The notes under the pieces: generated by a model
The model's database searches: none
Told to the model about the DNA's origin: nothing
Seen by the model: only the letters and a program-made list of their open reading frames with translations
Position numbers and translations under genes: made by a program
In this document: piece by piece, positions 1-7,405 of the stretch
How positions within the stretch are numbered: the first letter of the stretch is position 1
How the letters are laid out: the number at the start of each line of letters is the position of its first letter
From: Burkholderiales bacterium
GTDB taxonomy: Bacteria; Pseudomonadota; Gammaproteobacteria; Burkholderiales; SG8-41
DNA: 48,896 nucleotides
Assembly: GCA_019744975.1 (NCBI GenBank)
Contig: JAIETP010000021.1
Coordinates: 1-48,896 of the forward strand
Direction of reading: 5' to 3'

Positions 1-544
1 CGCGGGCCTTGGCCACGGTCACCAGCGCCGGGCGCACCACGCGGTCGTGCAGCACATAACCCTTCTGCAGCACCTGCACCACGGTGTTCGGTTCGGCGTC
101 GGCTTCGATCATGCTGATCGCCTGGTGGCGATGCGGATCGAATTTCTGGCCGGCGGGGTTGACTTCAACGAGCTTGAATTTTTCGAAAGCAGCCGACAAC
201 TGCTTCAGCGTCAGCTCGGCGCCGCTTTTCAGGCTCTCGACGGTCGCGGTCTCCACCGCCAGCGCGGCTTCGAGGCTGTCCTTCACCGCGAGCAGTTCGG
301 TGGCGAAATTTTCCACCGCGTATTTGTGCGCGTTGGCGACGTCGGTGATCGCGCGCTTGCGCACGTTTTCGGTTTCGGCTTTGGCGCGCAGGAAGGCGTC
401 GTGGTTTTCCTGGGCTTTGGCTTCGGCTTTTTGCAGCAGCTCTTCGGTGGACGGTGCGGCTTCTGCCGCCGGGGCTGCCGGTTCGGCGGCGGTGGCTGCT
501 GCTGCAGATTCGGGGGTGATTTGGTCTTGCTGTTCCTGCGACAT
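1..544 (-). CDS. grpE: Nucleotide exchange factor GrpE, 3' end cut by window edge
   Basis: GrpE releases ADP from DnaK in the DnaK-DnaJ-GrpE chaperone cycle in the cytoplasm. The minus strand opens with ATG at 544 and stays open for 181 codons to the edge. The first 35 residues are Ala/Pro/Glu-rich and disordered-looking. Next comes a charged helical stretch ([19 protein letters not shown]) typical of the long GrpE coiled coil, and the visible end [17 protein letters not shown] is the conserved C-terminal beta-domain signature. The family usually has 180-200 residues, so only the last few codons are missing. The upstream side has a sigma-32-like promoter. No strong Shine-Dalgarno is visible. 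hrcA, hemH and grpE all lie on this strand, the usual betaproteobacterial heat-shock order; dnaK would be expected just outside the window. Confidence 0.93.
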   Translation of the reverse strand, partial: MSQEQQDQITPESAAAATAAEPAAPAAEAAPSTEELLQKAEAKAQENHDAFLRAKAETENVRKRAITDVANAHKYAVENFATELLAVKDSLEAALAVETATVESLKSGAELTLKQLSAAFEKFKLVEVNPAGQKFDPHRHQAISMIEADAEPNTVVQVLQKGYVLHDRVVRPALVTVAKAR

Positions 545-579
545 GATTGTTTTGCTTGAATGATGGATGGATTTGGAGG

Positions 580-607
580 ATGTTGGGCTGACCCCTTGAA
601 TTTCAAG
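580..607 (-). promoter_or_regulatory. Sigma-32-type heat-shock promoter of grpE
   Basis: On the minus strand CTTGAAA (607 to 601) is followed by a 13-bp spacer and CCCAACAT (587 to 580), close to the sigma-32 consensus CTTGAAA, 11-16 bp, CCCCATNT. It lies 36-63 bp before the grpE start. The -35 sits inside a short palindrome (CCTTGAA, T, TTCAAGG). The assignment rests on the motif and on known grpE regulation in proteobacteria. Confidence 0.65.
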
Positions 608-623
608 GGTATTCTTTAATATT

Positions 624-643
624 TATAAGTATTTGATTTTATT
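624..643 (-). repeat. AT-rich dispersed motif, copy 1
   Basis: The minus strand reads AATAAAATCAAATACTTATA, matching the motif seen seven more times in this window (core AAAACAAATACTTA or AAAACAATAACTTA). It stands out in GC-rich DNA and lies upstream of the grpE promoter. Confidence 0.5.
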
Positions 644-1060
644 GATATTTTAAGTTCGCCGGGTGTAGCCCGGCGGCTAGTCCCTTTCTCTTGTCTCGCC
701 AAGAAAAGTAACCAAAGAGAAGGGGCGCCCCGGACTCGGAGTCGCGCAGCGTGGAGCGGGTAGGGGCGCCGGTGGCTGCGTTCAACAATCGTGGGCCGGG
801 GCTCCGGTGTCTGCTCCCGCAAACGGACCTGCGGCTAACGAGTCGCAGCCACCCCCAGGCTCGCCGGCCCTACGGGCTTCCCTGCGCTGCTCGCCGATTC
901 AGGCGGCTGCGGAACTCGCCCTTGCCTTCGGCAAGGACTCAGACAGTCCTCGCCGACGGCCCCTGAACCGGCTGCGCTGCTCGGCGGCTCACATGGGGGG
1001 GGCGGTGTGGTGGCCAGTGCAGTAGGGCGCAATAACCACAAGGCATTGCGCCGGATATAT

Positions 1061-1885
1061 TTACGGATGTTGTGCGAGGAACTTCAGCAACTCCGCCGTG
1101 CAGGCCTCGGGCACGATGTGATGCACCATGTGGTACTGGGTTGGCAGGTGTACGAGTTTGAAATTTTTCAGGTTTGCGGTCAGCAGGCGTTCCTGTTCGG
1201 CGTCGGTGATCGGCCCGCCGGTGGGGTAGAGCCCTAGCACGGGACATTGCACCTTGGGCAACCATTGCAGCGCATTGGCGTCGTTGACCAGTTGCACCAG
1301 CCGCAGCAGCACTTCGATGTCGCCTTTGGCGAATTCGTCGGCGTACCAGTTGAAAAACCCTTCTTCGGTCTCCGGCGGGAAACGGGTGGAGCGGTTGGTG
1401 GTATCGACCCATTTGCGGATGCCCATGTCGCGCATCGCGTCCGTGCGCGAACCGTGTTTGAGTGCGTAGCTCGCCTTCATCTTGTCGCTGATATAGACCG
1501 GTGTGGCGGCGATGGTCAGCGTGCGCACCAGATCCGGGTGCAGGGCGGCCAGTCCCAGGCCGATGATGCCGCCGGAGGATTCGCCGACAAAATGTACCTG
1601 GTCCACGCCGAGGTCATGGATGATCGCGACCAGGTCGGCGACACAGTGTTCTTCGGTCAGGCCCGTGGCGAGGTCGAAGTTGCGACCGGATTCGCCGAGG
1701 CCGCGCATGTCGGGGCGCACCACACGGTAGTGGCGGGCCAGCGCCGGCACCCACTGGTACCAGAATTTCGCCGAGCGGCCGTTGCCGTGCTGCAGCAGCA
1801 CGACCGGCGCGTCAGCCCAGGGATCGGTGAAGTCGTCGACAAGGTAGTGCAGCCGCGGCTGGCCTGTACGGTCAACGAAGGGCAT
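1061..1885 (-). CDS. Alpha/beta hydrolase
   Basis: A 274-residue single-domain alpha/beta hydrolase with no signal peptide. HGNGRSAKFW at residues 33-42 is the oxyanion-hole strand. GESSGG around Ser103 is the nucleophile elbow, and the C-terminal YHMVHH (251-256) supplies the catalytic His. RPDMRGLGESG (58-67) is the usual loop after strand 4. The start at 1885 lies 4 bp after the hemH stop, so it is probably the last gene of the hrcA-hemH unit. The substrate cannot be read from the sequence; esterases, haloperoxidase-like and C-C hydrolases share these motifs. Confidence 0.85.
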   Translation of the reverse strand: MPFVDRTGQPRLHYLVDDFTDPWADAPVVLLQHGNGRSAKFWYQWVPALARHYRVVRPDMRGLGESGRNFDLATGLTEEHCVADLVAIIHDLGVDQVHFVGESSGGIIGLGLAALHPDLVRTLTIAATPVYISDKMKASYALKHGSRTDAMRDMGIRKWVDTTNRSTRFPPETEEGFFNWYADEFAKGDIEVLLRLVQLVNDANALQWLPKVQCPVLGLYPTGGPITDAEQERLLTANLKNFKLVHLPTQYHMVHHIVPEACTAELLKFLAQHP

Positions 1886-1889
1886 GGCG

Positions 1890-2981
1890 TTATTTTTTTG
1901 CGCCGAGCTGCAGTGCGCGGTCGCGCGAGGCTTTCAGGCTGTCCGCCGTGATGCTGCTGCTCCATCCCAGCACATTCTTCAGCACGATGTCGGTCAGCGC
2001 GTGGATCCAGTCGTCGCGTTCGTTGAGGCAGGGGATGTAGTGCAGTTCCTTGCCGCCGGCATTCAGAAAATCCGCTTTGGCTTCGATGGCGATTTCTTCC
2101 AGGGTTTCCAGGCAGTCGCTGACAAAACCGGGGCAGACCACGTCGACGCGGCCGGTTTTCTTTTTGCCGAGCCCCTTGATCACTTCCGCGGTATACGGCT
2201 TCAACCATTCGGCGCGACCGAAGCGCGACTGAAAAGTCACGGAATAAAAGTCGGGTTTTAATCCGATTTGTTCGGCGATCATGCGGCCGGTCTTCAGACA
2301 TTCGCAGTGATAGGGGTCACCCAAGTCCAGCGTGCGCCGCGGCACGCCGTGGAAACTCAGCACCAGGTGATCACCGCGGCCGTGTTTGAACCAGTAATCC
2401 TGGATGTTCTGCGCTGCCGACTTGATATAACCCTCATGATCATGGAAATGCCGCACGGTGCGCACTGCCGGCTGGTTGCGCATGCGGCCGAGGATCTCGA
2501 ACGCGGTATTGAAGGCGGTGGCGGTGGTGCTGGCCGAATACTGCGGATACAGCGGCAGCAGCAGGATACGGTCGCAGCCCTGCGCCTTTAATGCGTTCAG
2601 CTTTTCGCGGATCGAGGGACGGCCGTACCGCATCGCGTGTTCGATCACATGCGGCTGTTTCAGGCGTTCGCCGAGATAACCGCGCAACATGTTGGCCTGG
2701 CGCTCGGTATGCACTTTCAGCGGCGAACCTTCCCTGGTCCACACCTGCGCGTAACGAGCAGCCGAAGCCTTGGGGCGTGTGGTCAGCACAAACAAATTAA
2801 GAATCAACCACCACACCGGGCGCGGGATTTCGACTACATAAGGATCGGACAGGAATTCGCGCAGATAGCTGCGCACAGCGCCGGGTGTCGCCGCATCAGG
2901 CGAACCGAGGTTGATGAGTAACACCCCGATTTTTGCGGAGGTGCCGTGGGTGTGCGGGGGTTCTTTGGTGAAGAGAGACAT
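1890..2981 (-). CDS. hemH: Ferrochelatase
   Basis: HemH inserts ferrous iron into protoporphyrin IX, the last step of protohaem synthesis, at the inner face of the cytoplasmic membrane. The 363-residue product fits the family. [13 protein letters not shown] (18-30) is the N-terminal signature, LSFHGVPRR holds the metal-binding His211, and the DCLETLEEI motif near 289-297 holds the conserved acidic residues. The C-terminal portion ends in a basic tail. It follows hrcA across an octamer-repeat hairpin (2995-3091) and is followed 4 bp later by the alpha/beta hydrolase. hemH between hrcA and grpE is common in betaproteobacteria. Confidence 0.95.
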   Translation of the reverse strand: MSLFTKEPPHTHGTSAKIGVLLINLGSPDAATPGAVRSYLREFLSDPYVVEIPRPVWWLILNLFVLTTRPKASAARYAQVWTREGSPLKVHTERQANMLRGYLGERLKQPHVIEHAMRYGRPSIREKLNALKAQGCDRILLLPLYPQYSASTTATAFNTAFEILGRMRNQPAVRTVRHFHDHEGYIKSAAQNIQDYWFKHGRGDHLVLSFHGVPRRTLDLGDPYHCECLKTGRMIAEQIGLKPDFYSVTFQSRFGRAEWLKPYTAEVIKGLGKKKTGRVDVVCPGFVSDCLETLEEIAIEAKADFLNAGGKELHYIPCLNERDDWIHALTDIVLKNVLGWSSSITADSLKASRDRALQLGAKK

Positions 2982-2994
2982 GTTTCAGTGGGGC

Positions 2995-3091
2995 GTGAAC
3001 GGGCGAACGAGTGAACGAGTGAACGAGTAAAACAAGCAGCCAATCCGTAGGGGGGGGCTCCCGTTCACCCGTTCACGTTTCACTCGTTCAC
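2995..3091. repeat. GTRA-octamer inverted array, locus A (hrcA/hemH gap)
   Basis: The left arm 2995-3034 has five units in strict 8-bp phase: GTGAACGG, GCGAACGA, GTGAACGA twice, GTAAAACA. After a 26-bp spacer the right arm 3061-3091 has the complements CCGTTCAC twice, GTTTCAC and TCGTTCAC. The arms can pair into an imperfect hairpin of about 30 bp in the hrcA-hemH transcript. Confidence 0.8.
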
Positions 3092-3096
3092 CGGGT

Positions 3097-4131
3097 TTAG
3101 CGCTGTGTCAGCGCGCTAGAGAGCAGTTTCGCCGTGATGTCGACGATGGGAATCACGCGTTCATAGGCCATTCGCGTCGGGCCGATGACGCCGACAGTGC
3201 CGACGATCTTGCCGTCAACCTCGTAGGGCGCGGTGACCACGCTGCATTCGTCCAATGGCGTGAGTCCGGCTTCGCCGCCGATGAAAATCTGCACGCCCTG
3301 GGCGCGACTCGACACATCGAGCAGCTGCAGCAGCGTGGCGCGGTGTTCGAACAGGTTGAACAGGTCGCGCAGCTTGCTCATATTGGACGACAGGTCGTTG
3401 ATGCCGAGCAGGTTGATTTCGCCCGAGATCACTACGTCTTCGGCTGAATCGCTGACGGCCTGGTCGCCGGCGGCGAGTGCGGCGGCCATCAGCTGCGACA
3501 TGTCTTCGCGCAGTTGTTTCAGTTCGGACTGGATGCGGCGGCGGATTTCCTCGAAGGTGCAGCCGGCGAAATTCTGGTTGAGCATGTTGGCGGCCTCAAT
3601 CAGTTCGGACGGTGTATAGGCCTTCTCGGTCTGGATGATGCGGTTCTGCACATCGCCTTCGGCGGTGACGAGTATCAGCAGCAGGCGTTTTTCGGCGAGG
3701 CGCAGGAATTCAATGTGGCGGAAACCGGCGCTGCGCCGCGGCGTGACGACGACGCCGGCGAAACGGGTGATTTCAGACAGCACGTGTGACGCGGATGCCA
3801 CCAGTTTCTGCGTGTTCTCGACCTGCAGCTGGCCTTCGAGCTGGTTGATCTCAACGCGATCCAGCGGTTTGACGGTGAGCAGCGTGTCGACAAAAAAGCG
3901 GTAGCCGCGCGGCGTCGGGATGCGGCCGGCGGAGGTGTGAGGGCTGGTGATGAAACCCATGTCCTCGAGATCCGCCATCACGTTGCGGATGCTCGCCGGG
4001 GACAGATCGAGACCGGAGAATTTGGACAGCGCGCGCGAACCCACCGGCTGACCGTCAGCGATATAACGCTCCACCAGGGTTTTCAGCAGCAGCTGCGCGC
4101 GTTCGTTCAGCGCGTGTGTTTCATTCGCCAT
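3097..4131 (-). CDS. hrcA: Heat-inducible transcriptional repressor HrcA
   Basis: HrcA binds CIRCE operators and represses chaperone genes; GroEL modulates its activity. The 344-residue product begins with a winged-helix region ([20 protein letters not shown], then [28 protein letters not shown]). The HrcA signature [28 protein letters not shown] spans roughly residues 55-82, with the GAF-like and dimerisation parts after it. The ATG at 4131 is the natural start. A CIRCE-like inverted repeat 31 bp upstream (4162-4188) suggests autoregulation. Having both HrcA and a sigma-32 promoter at grpE is typical of betaproteobacteria. Confidence 0.95.
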   Translation of the reverse strand: MANETHALNERAQLLLKTLVERYIADGQPVGSRALSKFSGLDLSPASIRNVMADLEDMGFITSPHTSAGRIPTPRGYRFFVDTLLTVKPLDRVEINQLEGQLQVENTQKLVASASHVLSEITRFAGVVVTPRRSAGFRHIEFLRLAEKRLLLILVTAEGDVQNRIIQTEKAYTPSELIEAANMLNQNFAGCTFEEIRRRIQSELKQLREDMSQLMAAALAAGDQAVSDSAEDVVISGEINLLGINDLSSNMSKLRDLFNLFEHRATLLQLLDVSSRAQGVQIFIGGEAGLTPLDECSVVTAPYEVDGKIVGTVGVIGPTRMAYERVIPIVDITAKLLSSALTQR

Positions 4132-4161
4132 GAATTGATTTTACACAAAAAGCACGGCATG

Positions 4162-4188
4162 CCAGCACTCTCTGCGTCAGAGCGCCAA
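4162..4188. promoter_or_regulatory. CIRCE-like HrcA operator
   Basis: CCAGCACTC (4162-4170), a 9-bp spacer, GAGCGCCAA (4180-4188). The CIRCE consensus is TTAGCACTC, 9 bp, GAGTGCTAA. Each arm matches at 7 of 9 positions and the spacer length is exact. It sits between the divergent hrcA and nadK genes, 31 bp from the hrcA start, so HrcA autoregulation is the simplest reading. Confidence 0.7.
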
Positions 4189-4272
4189 TGCATTGTTTTT
4201 AATGGGTTTCAACGGCACCGGGCGCCGAAGAATTATGGTTTAATGAGCGTCGAACAAAACAGCGGGTGACGC

Positions 4273-4320
4273 TCATCCCTCACCCCCGACCCCTCCCTTG
4301 AGGGCGAGGGGAGATGAGAG
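4273..4320. repeat. REP-like C-rich palindrome in the nadK leader
   Basis: A C-rich left half (CTCACCCCCGACCCCTCCC) is followed by a G-rich right half (GAGGGCGAGGGGAG), folding as a stem-loop just before nadK. It resembles the palindrome nested in locus C at 14863-14907, so the two are probably members of one REP-like family. Confidence 0.5.
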
Positions 4321-4364
4321 ATGAGCATGCATGTCCGCATGCTCACGAATCAACAACGGCCACC

Positions 4365-5249
4365 ATGCCCATTGCATTTCCCACTGTTGCACTGATCGGC
4401 AAATACAAGACGCCGGAGATTGCCGGGCCGGTGATGAAGCTCGCGCGTTTCCTCGAGGAGCGCGGCGTGAAGGTGCTGCTCGACCGGCTGACCGCAGCGC
4501 ATATCCAGAATTGTCCGTACGAAGTGCTGCTGCTGGAAGACCTCGGTCGCGAAGCGGATCTGGCGATCGTCATCGGCGGCGACGGTACCATGCTCAACAT
4601 TGCGCGCACGTTTGCGCCCTGTGATGTGGCGTTGGTGGGTGTCAACCAGGGGCGTCTCGGCTTCCTCACCGACATTTCGCTGGACACCATGTTCGAAACC
4701 ATGACCTCGATCCTCGACGGCCAGTACGTGACCGAGGAGCGCATGCTGCTGCAGTCCGAAGTCTGGAGTGGCAGCAACGGCAGCGGCCAGGAATGCGTGT
4801 TCGACGTGCTGGCCTTCAACGATGTGGTGGTGGCCAAGGGTTTTCGTGGCGGTCTGGTTGAAATCGAAGTGCAAATCGACGGCCAGTTCATCTACAACCA
4901 GCGTTCCGACGGTTTGATCGTGGCCACACCCACGGGTTCGACGGCTTACGCGCTGTCCTCCGGCGGCCCGATTGTGCATCCGGCACTGAGTGTGATGGCG
5001 CTGGTACCGGTGTCGCCGCATACGCTGTCCAACCGGCCGATCATCATCAGCGGCGACAGCACCGTTGAAATCGTCGTGCGCAGCGCCGACGACCCGCGTG
5101 CGCATTTTGACAGCCATTCCCATTTCGACCTGCGCGAGAACGATCGCGTGGTCGTGCGCCGTTATCCGCACAAGATCAAGCTGCTGCATCCCGTGGGCCA
5201 CAGCTATTACGCGATGCTGCGTGAAAAGCTGCACTGGAATATGGACTGA
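4365..5249 (+). CDS. nadK: NAD kinase
   Basis: NadK phosphorylates NAD to NADP in the cytosol. I take the ATG at 4365 (MPIAFPTVALIGKYK), giving 294 residues like E. coli NadK; an in-frame ATG at 4314 only adds a tail encoded by the REP-like leader. GGDGT at 71-75 is the diagnostic active-site loop, GRLGFLTD follows at about 94-101, FNDVVV corresponds to the NE-type motif, and TPTGSTAYALSSGGPIV is the second nucleotide-binding signature. It is divergent from hrcA. The stop is 4 bp before the left octamer array of the S23/IVP element. Confidence 0.95.
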   Translation: MPIAFPTVALIGKYKTPEIAGPVMKLARFLEERGVKVLLDRLTAAHIQNCPYEVLLLEDLGREADLAIVIGGDGTMLNIARTFAPCDVALVGVNQGRLGFLTDISLDTMFETMTSILDGQYVTEERMLLQSEVWSGSNGSGQECVFDVLAFNDVVVAKGFRGGLVEIEVQIDGQFIYNQRSDGLIVATPTGSTAYALSSGGPIVHPALSVMALVPVSPHTLSNRPIIISGDSTVEIVVRSADDPRAHFDSHSHFDLRENDRVVVRRYPHKIKLLHPVGHSYYAMLREKLHWNMD

Positions 5250-5253
5250 ATGC

Positions 5254-5293
5254 GTAAATGCGTGAGCGGGTGAACGAGTGAACGGGTGAACGA
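5254..5293 (+). repeat. Left octamer array of locus B
   Basis: Five perfectly phased 8-bp units: GTAAATGC, GTGAGCGG, GTGAACGA, GTGAACGG, GTGAACGA. The sixth unit would begin at 5294, and its GTG is the start codon of the S23/IVP gene. Confidence 0.85.
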
Positions 5294-5659
5294 GTGGCCC
5301 ATATCAAGCGTAAGCACAGGGATCTGCTGGTCTGGCAGGAGTCGGTTAACCTGACTGTTGCGATCTATGGGATTACAGAGTCATTTCCGAAATCTGAGCT
5401 GTTTGGGCTGACCTCACAACTGAGGCGATCGGCTGTATCGGTACCCGCCAATATTGCTGAGGGTGCGGCTCGTTCGGGAACAGCGGAACTTCTGAGGTTT
5501 TTGAGCATCGCCAATGGTTCGTTGTCCGAAGTGGACACGCATCTCGAAATTGCGGATCGGCTGGGCTATCTCCCCGACAGGAAAATACTGGATGAAAAGG
5601 TTGAGCGGGTATTTCGCTTGTTGTCTGGTCTAATCGCATCTTTAAAGAAAAAGCGTTGA
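5294..5659 (+). CDS. Four-helix bundle protein, S23/23S rRNA IVP family
   Basis: A 121-residue, mostly helical protein. DLLVWQESVNL (10-20), FPKSELFGLTSQLRRSAVSV (31-50) and PANIAEGAAR (51-60) are the signature of the S23 family, known from intervening sequences of 23S rRNA genes and related in fold to the Avd accessory protein of diversity-generating retroelements. The molecular function is not established. No in-frame ATG exists, and an in-frame TGA at 5279-5281 closes the upstream frame, so the GTG at 5294 is the only sensible start; it belongs to the repeat array itself. No good Shine-Dalgarno is visible. It is not inside an rRNA gene here but is flanked by inverted octamer arrays. The basic C-terminus (SLKKKR) could touch nucleic acid, which is inference. 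Confidence 0.85.
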   Translation: MAHIKRKHRDLLVWQESVNLTVAIYGITESFPKSELFGLTSQLRRSAVSVPANIAEGAARSGTAELLRFLSIANGSLSEVDTHLEIADRLGYLPDRKILDEKVERVFRLLSGLIASLKKKR

Positions 5660-5671
5660 CGCATGCCAATG

Positions 5672-5710
5672 CTGTTTACCCGTTCACCCGTTCACCCGTT
5701 CACGGCTCAC
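5672..5710 (-). repeat. Right octamer array of locus B
   Basis: CTGTTTAC, then CCGTTCAC three times, then the heptamer GGCTCAC: the inverted complement of the left array. The recN start codon is 4 bp beyond it. Confidence 0.85.
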
Positions 5711-5714
5711 TAAA

Positions 5715-7376
5715 ATGCTTTGCCGTCTCACCATTCAGGACTTCGTCATCGTCGAGCGCCTGGAGCTCGAGTTTGGCCCGGGCTTTACCGTGCTCACGGG
5801 GGAAACCGGCGCCGGCAAATCCATCCTGATTGATGCGCTGGCGCTGACACTGGGTGAACGTGCCGATGCCATTGCGGTGCGCCAGGGCGCGGCCCGCGCC
5901 GATGTCACCGCGGAATTCGATACGGAAGGTAACAAGCCACTGCAGTCATGGCTGACCGATAACGACTTGGCCGGCGACGAAGGCACATGCCTGTTGCGAC
6001 GTGTGGTTGAAGCCTCGGGCCGTTCGCGCGGTTTTATTAATGGCCATCCCGCCACTGCGGCACAGCTGCGCGGGGCGGCTGATTTCCTGGTCGACATCCA
6101 TGGCCAGCACCAGCATCAGTCGCTGAGCCGTCCGGCGACGCAGCGCGCGTTGACCGATGCTTATGGCGGCATGGCGGCACAGGCGGAACTGGTGGCCGAC
6201 CACTGGCGTACCTGGCAACGGCGGCGCGAGGAGCGGCTGGCGTTTGAGGGCAATGCAGCGGCGATCAAGGCCGAACGTGAACGTTTCGAATGGCAGTTGC
6301 AGGAACTCGATGCGCTGAAGCTTGAGCCCGGAGAATGGAGCAAGGTCGGCGCGGAACACGCGCGACTGGCGCATGCGGCCAGCCTGATTGAGGCGGCGCA
6401 GGCCGGTGTGGAAATGCTGACCGAAGGCGAGGGTGCGGCGCTGGCGCAGTTGAACAGCGTCATTGCCCGCTTGCGGCCCTTGCTGGCGCATGATGCGCGG
6501 TTGAAAGACATCCTCGACGCGCTGGAGCCGGCGCAGATCCAGCTGCAGGAGGGTGCCGGCGCGCTGCGCCGTTACGGCGAACGCACCGACCTCGATCCGC
6601 AGCGCCTGCGCGAGGTTGAACAACGACTTGATGCTTTGCATGCCGCCGCGCGCAAATACCGCGTTGATGCTGATGCGCTGCACGAACTGGCTGAACACAC
6701 GCGGCAACGGCTGGCGGAGCTTGGCGCCGGTGGCGACCCGGAAACCCTGCGCGCGCGCGAAACCGAAGCCGAATCGGCGTATCGCGAGGCCGCGAAAAAA
6801 CTGACGGCGGGCCGCAAAAAGGCCGCGAAAAAACTGGCTGATGCGGTCACTGCCGGCATGCAGGAGCTGGCGATGAAAGGCGGCGTGTTTGAGGTTGCAC
6901 TGGAGGCTCTGGAAACACCGGCTGCGCATGGCCTCGAACAGATTGAATTCCGCGTCGCACCCCACCAGAGCATGACGCCGCAAGCAATCGCCAAAACCGC
7001 TTCCGGCGGCGAACTGTCGCGGCTGTCGCTGGCGATACAGACGGTGCTGAGCCGCGTGGCGCGGGTGCCGACGCTGGTGTTTGACGAGGTCGATGTCGGC
7101 ATCGGCGGCGGTGTCGCCGAAATTGTCGGCCGCATGCTGCAGTCGCTGGGCGGCAAACACCAGGTGATGTGTATCACCCATCTGCCGCAGGTGGCGGCTG
7201 CCGCCGATCAGCAGTGGCAGGTGCGCAAGGTGACGGTCGGCGGCAAGCCGGCCTCGGCGGTGGTGGCGCTGGATGCCAAGGCGCGTGTCGAGGAAATCGC
7301 GCGCATGCTGGGCGGCGTGAAAATCACTGACACCACGCGCAAGCATGCGGCGGAGATGCTGGGTGTCAGAAAATAG
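5715..7376 (+). CDS. recN: DNA repair protein RecN
   Basis: RecN is an SMC-like ATPase acting in recombinational repair of double-strand breaks. The 553 residues match the family. The start MLCRLTIQDFVIVERLELEF is the classic RecN N-terminus, Walker A GETGAGKS is at 29-36, a long charged coiled-coil arm fills about 160-370, the ABC signature is SGGELSRLSLAI, and Walker B is LVFDEVDVGIGG near 453-464. The ATG at 5715 follows the right octamer array directly. In relatives recN often adjoins fur; here an EAL-domain gene and a repeat-bearing gap lie between them. Confidence 0.96.
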   Translation: MLCRLTIQDFVIVERLELEFGPGFTVLTGETGAGKSILIDALALTLGERADAIAVRQGAARADVTAEFDTEGNKPLQSWLTDNDLAGDEGTCLLRRVVEASGRSRGFINGHPATAAQLRGAADFLVDIHGQHQHQSLSRPATQRALTDAYGGMAAQAELVADHWRTWQRRREERLAFEGNAAAIKAERERFEWQLQELDALKLEPGEWSKVGAEHARLAHAASLIEAAQAGVEMLTEGEGAALAQLNSVIARLRPLLAHDARLKDILDALEPAQIQLQEGAGALRRYGERTDLDPQRLREVEQRLDALHAAARKYRVDADALHELAEHTRQRLAELGAGGDPETLRARETEAESAYREAAKKLTAGRKKAAKKLADAVTAGMQELAMKGGVFEVALEALETPAAHGLEQIEFRVAPHQSMTPQAIAKTASGGELSRLSLAIQTVLSRVARVPTLVFDEVDVGIGGGVAEIVGRMLQSLGGKHQVMCITHLPQVAAAADQQWQVRKVTVGGKPASAVVALDAKARVEEIARMLGGVKITDTTRKHAAEMLGVRK

Positions 7377-7385
7377 TAAAAAGTA

Positions 7386-7405
7386 TTTAAAAACAATAAC
7401 TTACT
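7386..7405 (+). repeat. AT-rich dispersed motif, copy 2
   Basis: TTTAAAAACAATAACTTACT fills most of the 27 bp between the convergent recN and EAL-protein genes and overlaps the stop codon of the latter. Confidence 0.6.

Larger units (their letters stand above)
545..1060. repeat. Gene-free 516 bp with a dispersed-repeat-like block
   Basis: I see no credible gene here. From about 680 to 1010 the DNA resembles a dispersed block I associate with beta- and gammaproteobacterial genomes. It has an imperfect inverted pair around 682-724 (CCCTTTCTCTTG against CAAAGAGAAGGGG), then GC-rich sequence with open frames in several phases that give low-complexity, function-free peptides. The region also contains the grpE promoter and one copy of the AT-rich motif at 624-643. 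The family resemblance is from memory and needs a search. Confidence 0.4.
5254..5710 (+). mobile_element. Candidate element: inverted octamer arrays enclosing an S23/IVP-family gene (locus B)
   Basis: A 457-bp unit sits exactly between nadK and recN. The left array is 5254-5293, the gene 5294-5659, the right inverted array 5672-5710. Five other gaps in this window carry the same type of repeat without a gene. The geometry (terminal inverted repeats, a single small ORF, empty relatives) suggests a mobile or selfish element. No recombinase motif is seen and mobility is inference. Confidence 0.45.

Noticed and set aside
616-1041. Several 60-70 codon frames in the grpE-proximal gap
   Set aside because: Low-complexity Arg/Pro/Ala peptides inside a repeat-like block, no ribosome sites, several phases open at once.
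2995-3091. Octamer arrays considered as CRISPR
   Set aside because: Units are 8 bp, directly adjacent without unique spacers, and the right half is inverted; no cas genes.
5254-5710. Locus B as an integron cassette or IS element
   Set aside because: No attC-like site, no transposase or integrase, and no target duplication could be identified; kept only as a candidate element of a different kind.
5946-7346. 466-codon open frame antisense to recN
   Set aside because: Shadow of recN; no motif.
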